A stretch of 11,436 nucleotides of DNA from Ignavibacteriales bacterium (GTDB taxonomy: Bacteria > Bacteroidota > Ignavibacteria > Ignavibacteriales > Ignavibacteriaceae), in assembly GCA_027347125.1 (NCBI GenBank), contig DAIERC010000131.1, positions 1-11,436 of the forward strand, in the 5' to 3' direction. Under the pieces are notes generated by a model. It made no database searches. It was not told the DNA's origin and worked only from the letters and a program-made list of their open reading frames with translations. A program made the translations under genes and the position numbers. The first letter of the stretch is position 1, and each line of letters starts with the position of its first letter. Positions 7,090 through 11,436 of the stretch are shown one piece after another.

Positions 7090-7161
7090 ATTAATAGAAA
7101 AATTTTCTAACTTAATAGGAATTTTTTTCGATAATATATGTGGCTCAATCATATTTTTAAT

Positions 7162-7170
7162 AAGGAGGAG
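7162..7170 (+). promoter_or_regulatory. Strong Shine-Dalgarno of the small barrel gene
   Basis: AAGGAGGAG lies 7 nt before ATG 7178. It rules out the longer reading from 7070, which would overlap hemL and bury the signal peptide behind 36 extra residues. Such a strong site suggests high translation. Confidence 0.85.
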
Positions 7171-7177
7171 TTATAAT

Positions 7178-7873
7178 ATGAAAAAATTTTCTACTGCTCT
7201 TGTCGTTTCTTTAAGCCTTGTGTTGGCTTCCTTTAGCTCGTCGTATGGACAATTTAGGCTAAAGCTGGGTCCTTCGCTTGGTTTAAATTATAATATACAT
7301 ACCGGTTCAGATTTATCACAAACCGGTACGGGGTTCGGTATTGTGCTGGGTGGACAGGTTGATATGGATTTCACTCCCACAATAGGCTTAATAACAAATG
7401 TGCAATTCTACGATAACAGAAGCGGCTCCACTACCGTATCCGGATCAAACCAGTATTACGATAATTATGGTAACCCGGTTAGCTCTAGTGTTTCTACCGA
7501 AACTTCTGTGAGCTTGGCTTATTTTATGATTGAGCCTTTGTTTAAATATAAATTACCGAGAAGCCCCATTTTCCTGTTTGCCGGACCTGCCGTCGGTTTT
7601 AACGTAGAAAGCTCTTACGATAATACGACTACAGAAACTTTCCCGTCGCCGTATCAAAGTAATAACTCAACAACCCATCAAAAGGGTTCGCTGCAAAACA
7701 TGCTGGTTCGTTTTGCGCTAAAGGTTGGCGGTGGCTATAATATTCCTGTCGGAAACCTTGATGTAACTCCTCAAGTGTCATTCGGTTATGGTCTAACCAA
7801 AGTTCAATCCGATTTCAGCTGGAGAGTATTAACAATTCAAGCGTTGGTTACGGTTAAGTTTAAGCTTATTTAA
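7178..7873 (+). CDS. Small outer-membrane beta-barrel protein
   Basis: The 231-residue protein starts with a clear signal peptide (MKKFSTALVVSLSLVLASFS, cleavage near residues 24-25, SYG/Q). The mature part begins RLKLGPSLGLNYN and consists of alternating amphipathic strands with long Ser/Asn/Thr/Tyr-rich loops at about 80-110 and 144-172. It ends ALVTVKFKLI, the closing strand of a barrel. Features such as GPAVGFNV, KVGGGYNIPV and QVSFGYGLTKV are typical of the PorT/OMP_b-brl group of eight-stranded Bacteroidota barrels. Function is unknown; such proteins serve as structural outer-membrane proteins or small channels, and some as T9SS or adhesion accessories. It lies 88 bp after hemL and is followed by a terminator. 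Confidence 0.85.
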   Translation: MKKFSTALVVSLSLVLASFSSSYGQFRLKLGPSLGLNYNIHTGSDLSQTGTGFGIVLGGQVDMDFTPTIGLITNVQFYDNRSGSTTVSGSNQYYDNYGNPVSSSVSTETSVSLAYFMIEPLFKYKLPRSPIFLFAGPAVGFNVESSYDNTTTETFPSPYQSNNSTTHQKGSLQNMLVRFALKVGGGYNIPVGNLDVTPQVSFGYGLTKVQSDFSWRVLTIQALVTVKFKLI

Positions 7874-7897
7874 TTATATAAAGAATTTCCTTTATCA

Positions 7898-7935
7898 AAA
7901 TCCGGTTAATTATGTTAACCGGGTTTGTGTTTTTA
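7898..7935 (+). terminator. Intrinsic terminator after the small barrel gene
   Basis: AAATCCGGTTAA (7898-7909) and TTAACCGGGTTT (7915-7926) pair over 12 bp with one T-G wobble and a 5-nt loop (TTATG). GTGTTTTT follows. It closes the barrel transcript, or the hemL-barrel transcript, and isolates the protease gene. Confidence 0.8.
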
Positions 7936-8028
7936 AAGCAATTATGGATCAGGTAGTGAAAATTCTGAAACTATACCCAAACTATTCGTGTATTGTTTGC
8001 CACAACCGGATCGAAATTTATCTTCTAT

Positions 8029-8056
8029 TTTGATCTGCATAATTGGTATTTATAAT
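8029..8056 (+). promoter_or_regulatory. Weak candidate promoter for the protease
   Basis: TTTG (8029-8032) is followed after 18 bp by TATAAT (8051-8056). This combines the Bacteroidota -33 box with a sigma70-like -10 box instead of TAnnTTTG. The leader would be about 50 nt. The rest of the 7936-8113 spacer shows nothing clearer. Confidence 0.25.
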
Positions 8057-8113
8057 CGGTTTTGATATAATTAGAAAAGCAAATTAACAAGTTTGGAAAA
8101 TACCTTATCCCAT

Positions 8114-11005
8114 ATGAAAATAAAAAATATCAGACTGCTCGCCTTTAAGATCATTATGTTATCTACTACTTTATTTCTCTTTATCGGTGCCGGTTCACCT
8201 AAGAAGTCGGTTAAAATTATAAAGAATAGTAACCAATTATATTTGCCGAACACGGTTGTAATAAAATTAAAAAGCACCTCCGCCGGAGTTCTACAGAAAA
8301 GTCAAAATATTTTGTCCGAACTGAACCTTAATTTCGGTCAATTTAAATTTACTTCCGCAAAGCGAATTTTTTCTAACGATTCCCAAAGCGATCCTACGGG
8401 GCTTAACCGCATTATGCAGATAAATTACGGAACAGATGAAAATCCTTATAAAGTTGCATCGAAACTAAAACAGCTTAGCAATGTGGAATGGGCCGAACCA
8501 AAATTTGTTCGCAGGCTGTTTGATACTTTGTATATTCCCAATGATCCCAAAATAAATGAACAGTATTTCCTTCAAAAGGATCATATGTACGAGGCGTGGA
8601 ATGTAACCAAAGGCGATACCTCTGTGGTTATTGGAATTGTTGATACCGGCGTTGACTGGCCTCATCCGGATCTTTACGCGAATATCTGGCACAACTGGAG
8701 CGATATAAAAACCAACTGGGCGGCGGATACAGATGGAATTAGGTACGATTCAATCGGCTGGGATTTTGGCGGTACCGGCGATGGGATGGGAAATCCTACT
8801 CCGGATTCTAACCCGATTGAAGATAAGCCTGAGCACGGTACTTTGGTTGCCGGCGTTGCTTCTGCCGTTACAGACAACGGGATTGGAGTTGCCGGAATCG
8901 GTTTTAAATCTAAGATTATGCCTGTTAAAGTTGCCGAAGGTGATTATGTTGATGCGTATGGTCGTTCATTAATTGTATATGGCTTTGAGGGAATAAAGTA
9001 CGCCGCGGATAACGGCGCGAAGGTTATAAATTGCAGCTGGGGCGGCGGCGGATATTCGCAGGCGGAACAGGATGTAATCAATTACGCAATTTCCAAAGGC
9101 GCACTTGTTGTTGTTGCTGCCGGTAACGATAATACCGACATTAAAGAATATCCCGCCGCTTATAGCGGGGTTTTATGTGTGGCCGCCACAAACAGTAACG
9201 ATGTTCGGAGTACGTTTTCAAATTACGGTAGTTATATCGATGTGTGCGCTCCTGGTGAAAATATTTTTTCTACTTTTCAACCGGATACTTTAGCTCCGGG
9301 CGACGGCACATCTTTCTCTGCCCCGCAAGTTTCCGGTTTGGCTGCGCTGGTATTTGCAAAATTTCCAAACTATACCCCGCTTCAAGTAGCCGAGCAGATA
9401 CGCGTTAACTGCGATAACATTGATTCTTTAAATACCGGTTACGAATATATGCTCGGTAGCGGAAGAATAAACGCTTATAAAGCGTTAACGGATACAAACT
9501 CAATATCTGTAAGAGCGGTTAATATTCAACCTACCGACGCAGTGCCCGGCGGAAACGGCGATGAGAATTTTGAACCCGGTGAAACAGTAGGAATTAAAAT
9601 TGTATTTACAAATTATTTAAACCCCGTTAATAACTTAAATGTTACTCTTCAAAGCATGAGCCCATATGCCACGGTTGTAAATAATAGTTTCGGCAAAAAC
9701 TATATTGGTACTCTCGATTCTACAAATAACGATGCTTCGCTTTTTACAATACAATTAAGCAGCTCGGTGCCAACCGACGAGAAGCTTCTATTAAGACTTA
9801 ATTACAGCGCGAGCGGTTATTCCGACTTTCAGCTTTTTGAAATTAGCGTTAACCCTTCTTACCTGACACAGGCTAAAAACAATATTGCCGTTACAATAAA
9901 CGGCACAGGTAATTTTGGTTTTAATGATTATCCAACAAACGTGCAGGGCGAAGGATTTAAATTTCAGTCAGGTAATAATTTGTTATTTGAAGGCGCGCTT
10001 ATGATGGGAACATCACCAACTCTTCTTGAAGATGAAGCCAGGGGCTCAGACCAGAATTATAAGGATACTTCCTTTTATACCTTACAACCTTTTGCGTTTA
10101 GAAAAAATAATTCTGATGTTGAGCAGGGTGTAGCTGTTTTTAACGACCAAAATGCAGGCTCAAGTAAATTGGGTATCACCACTAAGCTGGAAACATATTC
10201 ATATTCTGCCGCTCCGGATAATAATTATGTAATTTTAAAATATAATTTTATTAATGATGGCGCCGCCGCAATATCAAACTTTTATGCCGGTATCTTTTGC
10301 GACTGGGATCTTATAGACGGCCAGGATGATAATATGGCTTACGATTCCCATGATAATTTCGGGTATGCGTATCACAATAATTTTAATACATGGGTAGCAA
10401 CCGCGCTTATTTCTTCAACCGATTACGGATTCTGGGCGATAATGAACGACGGTTCCGATAGTTCAAGCCTGGGAGGATTTTCAATTTACGACGGATTTAG
10501 TTTCGCCGAAAAATGGAAAGCACTATCTGATAAAATCGGGAAAACATCAGCCGGGCCTGGCGATATATCCGAAGTTACTTCAGCGGGGCCGTACAATATT
10601 CAACCTAGCGATACGGTTAAGGTGGCGTTTTCTTTGGCTGCCGGAGCCAGTCTTAGCGATCTGAGAAATTCGGTGCAAAGCGCCAGGGCTAAATATCAAC
10701 AAATAATTACCAGCGTGGTCAACAACGGCGATATCGTTCCGCTCACTTTCAATCTTCAGCAGAATTATCCCAACCCGTTTAATCCTGCTACGGTTATTAA
10801 ATATCAAATTCCGAAAAGCGGGTATGTGTCGTTAAAAATCTATGATATTTTGGGGCGGGAAATAACCACATTGGTGAACGAACAAAAAACACAAGGCGAT
10901 TACAAGGTAATATTTAACGCTGCTTCACTGCCTAGCGGTGTTTATTTTTACAAATTAAAAACAGCGGAAAATACCGCGGTAAAAAAAATGATTTTGTTAA
11001 AATAA
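8114..11005 (+). CDS. Subtilisin-like (S8) serine protease exported by T9SS
   Basis: This 963-residue protein, numbered from ATG 8114, has several parts. They are a signal peptide (about 1-28), a propeptide-like region (about 40-130, with LPNTVVIKLKS and NVEWAEP), an S8 catalytic domain (about 145-460), a beta-sandwich-like region (about 465-580), an uncharacterised region (about 585-865) and a type A T9SS sorting domain (about 875-963, QQNYPNPFNPATVIKYQIP to VKKMILLK). The triad is Asp177 (GIVDTGVDWPHPDL), His241 (EHGTLVAGVAS) and Ser400 (DGTSFSAPQVSG), with oxyanion Asn338 (AAGND), so it should be active. Asp-to-His spacing is about 30 residues longer than in subtilisin BPN'. It should cross the inner membrane by Sec and the outer membrane by T9SS, then be released or anchored, digesting external protein. 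A TTG at 8093 could add seven residues, but neither start has a good ribosome site. Confidence 0.95.
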   Translation: MKIKNIRLLAFKIIMLSTTLFLFIGAGSPKKSVKIIKNSNQLYLPNTVVIKLKSTSAGVLQKSQNILSELNLNFGQFKFTSAKRIFSNDSQSDPTGLNRIMQINYGTDENPYKVASKLKQLSNVEWAEPKFVRRLFDTLYIPNDPKINEQYFLQKDHMYEAWNVTKGDTSVVIGIVDTGVDWPHPDLYANIWHNWSDIKTNWAADTDGIRYDSIGWDFGGTGDGMGNPTPDSNPIEDKPEHGTLVAGVASAVTDNGIGVAGIGFKSKIMPVKVAEGDYVDAYGRSLIVYGFEGIKYAADNGAKVINCSWGGGGYSQAEQDVINYAISKGALVVVAAGNDNTDIKEYPAAYSGVLCVAATNSNDVRSTFSNYGSYIDVCAPGENIFSTFQPDTLAPGDGTSFSAPQVSGLAALVFAKFPNYTPLQVAEQIRVNCDNIDSLNTGYEYMLGSGRINAYKALTDTNSISVRAVNIQPTDAVPGGNGDENFEPGETVGIKIVFTNYLNPVNNLNVTLQSMSPYATVVNNSFGKNYIGTLDSTNNDASLFTIQLSSSVPTDEKLLLRLNYSASGYSDFQLFEISVNPSYLTQAKNNIAVTINGTGNFGFNDYPTNVQGEGFKFQSGNNLLFEGALMMGTSPTLLEDEARGSDQNYKDTSFYTLQPFAFRKNNSDVEQGVAVFNDQNAGSSKLGITTKLETYSYSAAPDNNYVILKYNFINDGAAAISNFYAGIFCDWDLIDGQDDNMAYDSHDNFGYAYHNNFNTWVATALISSTDYGFWAIMNDGSDSSSLGGFSIYDGFSFAEKWKALSDKIGKTSAGPGDISEVTSAGPYNIQPSDTVKVAFSLAAGASLSDLRNSVQSARAKYQQIITSVVNNGDIVPLTFNLQQNYPNPFNPATVIKYQIPKSGYVSLKIYDILGREITTLVNEQKTQGDYKVIFNAASLPSGVYFYKLKTAENTAVKKMILLK

Positions 11006-11436
11006 TTCATGAAAGCTTTAAAGACGCGTTGCTTTCCAAAATAAATTTTAGGATGAAAAACCGAAATATCAATTCATGGCTCATTCAAAATAAATATTGC
11101 ATTTAGTAAATTCTAACGGCTTTAACGGTTTTTAATCTAATTCACACAACAGGCTAATACGTGTAAAAAATAGTACGGCTTTTTTGCGCTCCGCTATGAA
11201 CATTTCGATTCTTATTTAAAAAGGCAGAGGGACAATTCTATTATTTTCAACACTTCAAATCTTTTTCCAAGTTCTTATATTTGCTTGTACATAACAACGG
11301 CTAAATATTCTTGAAGAAAATAATTTTATTAAAGTCATAATAGTATATTTTAAAAGTCGACTTATTAAAATTTAATCATGACGTTTGTGCAGACGAGCAA
11401 TTTTAAAAAATCATATTAAAAAACCTGGTATAGGAA
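11006..11436. other. Terminal intergenic stretch, 431 bp, without a supported gene
   Basis: The stretch is very AT-rich with frequent stops in all frames. No convincing terminator follows the protease: a 6-bp GAAAGC/GCTTTC pair near 11010-11038 lacks a T-run. A -7-like box is at 11276-11283. A start-less open frame (11174-11314) is not recognisable. The next gene probably lies beyond the window. Confidence 0.6.
11276..11283 (+). promoter_or_regulatory. Possible -7 element for a gene beyond the window
   Basis: TATATTTG matches TAnnTTTG exactly, but no TTTG box lies at the proper distance upstream. In such AT-rich DNA an isolated match is weak evidence. Confidence 0.25.

Noticed and set aside
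43..11005. The whole window considered as a defence island, secretion cluster or biosynthetic cluster
   Set aside because: Each gene belongs to a common envelope or housekeeping family, strands and terminators separate them, and no shared pathway is visible.
11174..11314. 46-codon open frame without a start codon, after the protease
   Set aside because: It is bounded by stops in AT-rich DNA, with no start and no recognisable protein. It could be a gene fossil but cannot be supported.

Overview
The window looks like chromosomal DNA from a member of the Bacteroidota/Chlorobiota lineage, most likely an Ignavibacteria-type organism. Four things support this. A large secreted protease ends in a type A type IX secretion (T9SS) sorting domain of the 'QNYPNPFNPAT...' kind. 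The coding regions are moderately AT-rich and the intergenic DNA is very AT-rich. Several genes have A-rich leaders without a clear Shine-Dalgarno. Sites matching the Bacteroidota promoter pattern (TTTG, then TAnnTTTG) lie upstream of genes. The assignment rests on reading the sequence, not on a database search.

Layout. On the minus strand, 43-1188 encodes an outer-membrane beta-barrel with one N-terminal c-type haem motif, an architecture like the Cyc2 cytochrome-porins. A 366-bp divergent spacer (1195-1560) separates it from a two-gene ABC-2 exporter operon (ATPase 1561-2478, permease 2475-3791). The two genes overlap by three bases and the permease starts at TTG behind a perfect AGGAGG. 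Next come a promoter-like region with two inverted repeats (3793-3865), a secreted 5'-nucleotidase/cyclic phosphodiesterase-type metallophosphatase (3911-5683), a strong intrinsic terminator (5728-5763) and a likely promoter for hemL (5803-7089). hemL encodes glutamate-1-semialdehyde aminomutase of tetrapyrrole synthesis. It is followed by a small outer-membrane beta-barrel protein (7178-7873) with its own terminator. The last gene is a ~960-residue subtilisin-like protease with a T9SS sorting domain (8114-11005). The final 430 bp hold no gene I can support.

The genes share a cell-envelope theme: two outer-membrane barrels, an exporter, a periplasmic phosphatase and a T9SS-exported protease. 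They do not form one obvious pathway or a recognisable new multi-gene system. The items most worth a second look are the monohaem cytochrome-porin, the palindrome inside the predicted phosphatase promoter, and the uncharacterised ~280-residue region of the protease. No RNA gene, CRISPR array, insertion sequence or defence locus was recognised.
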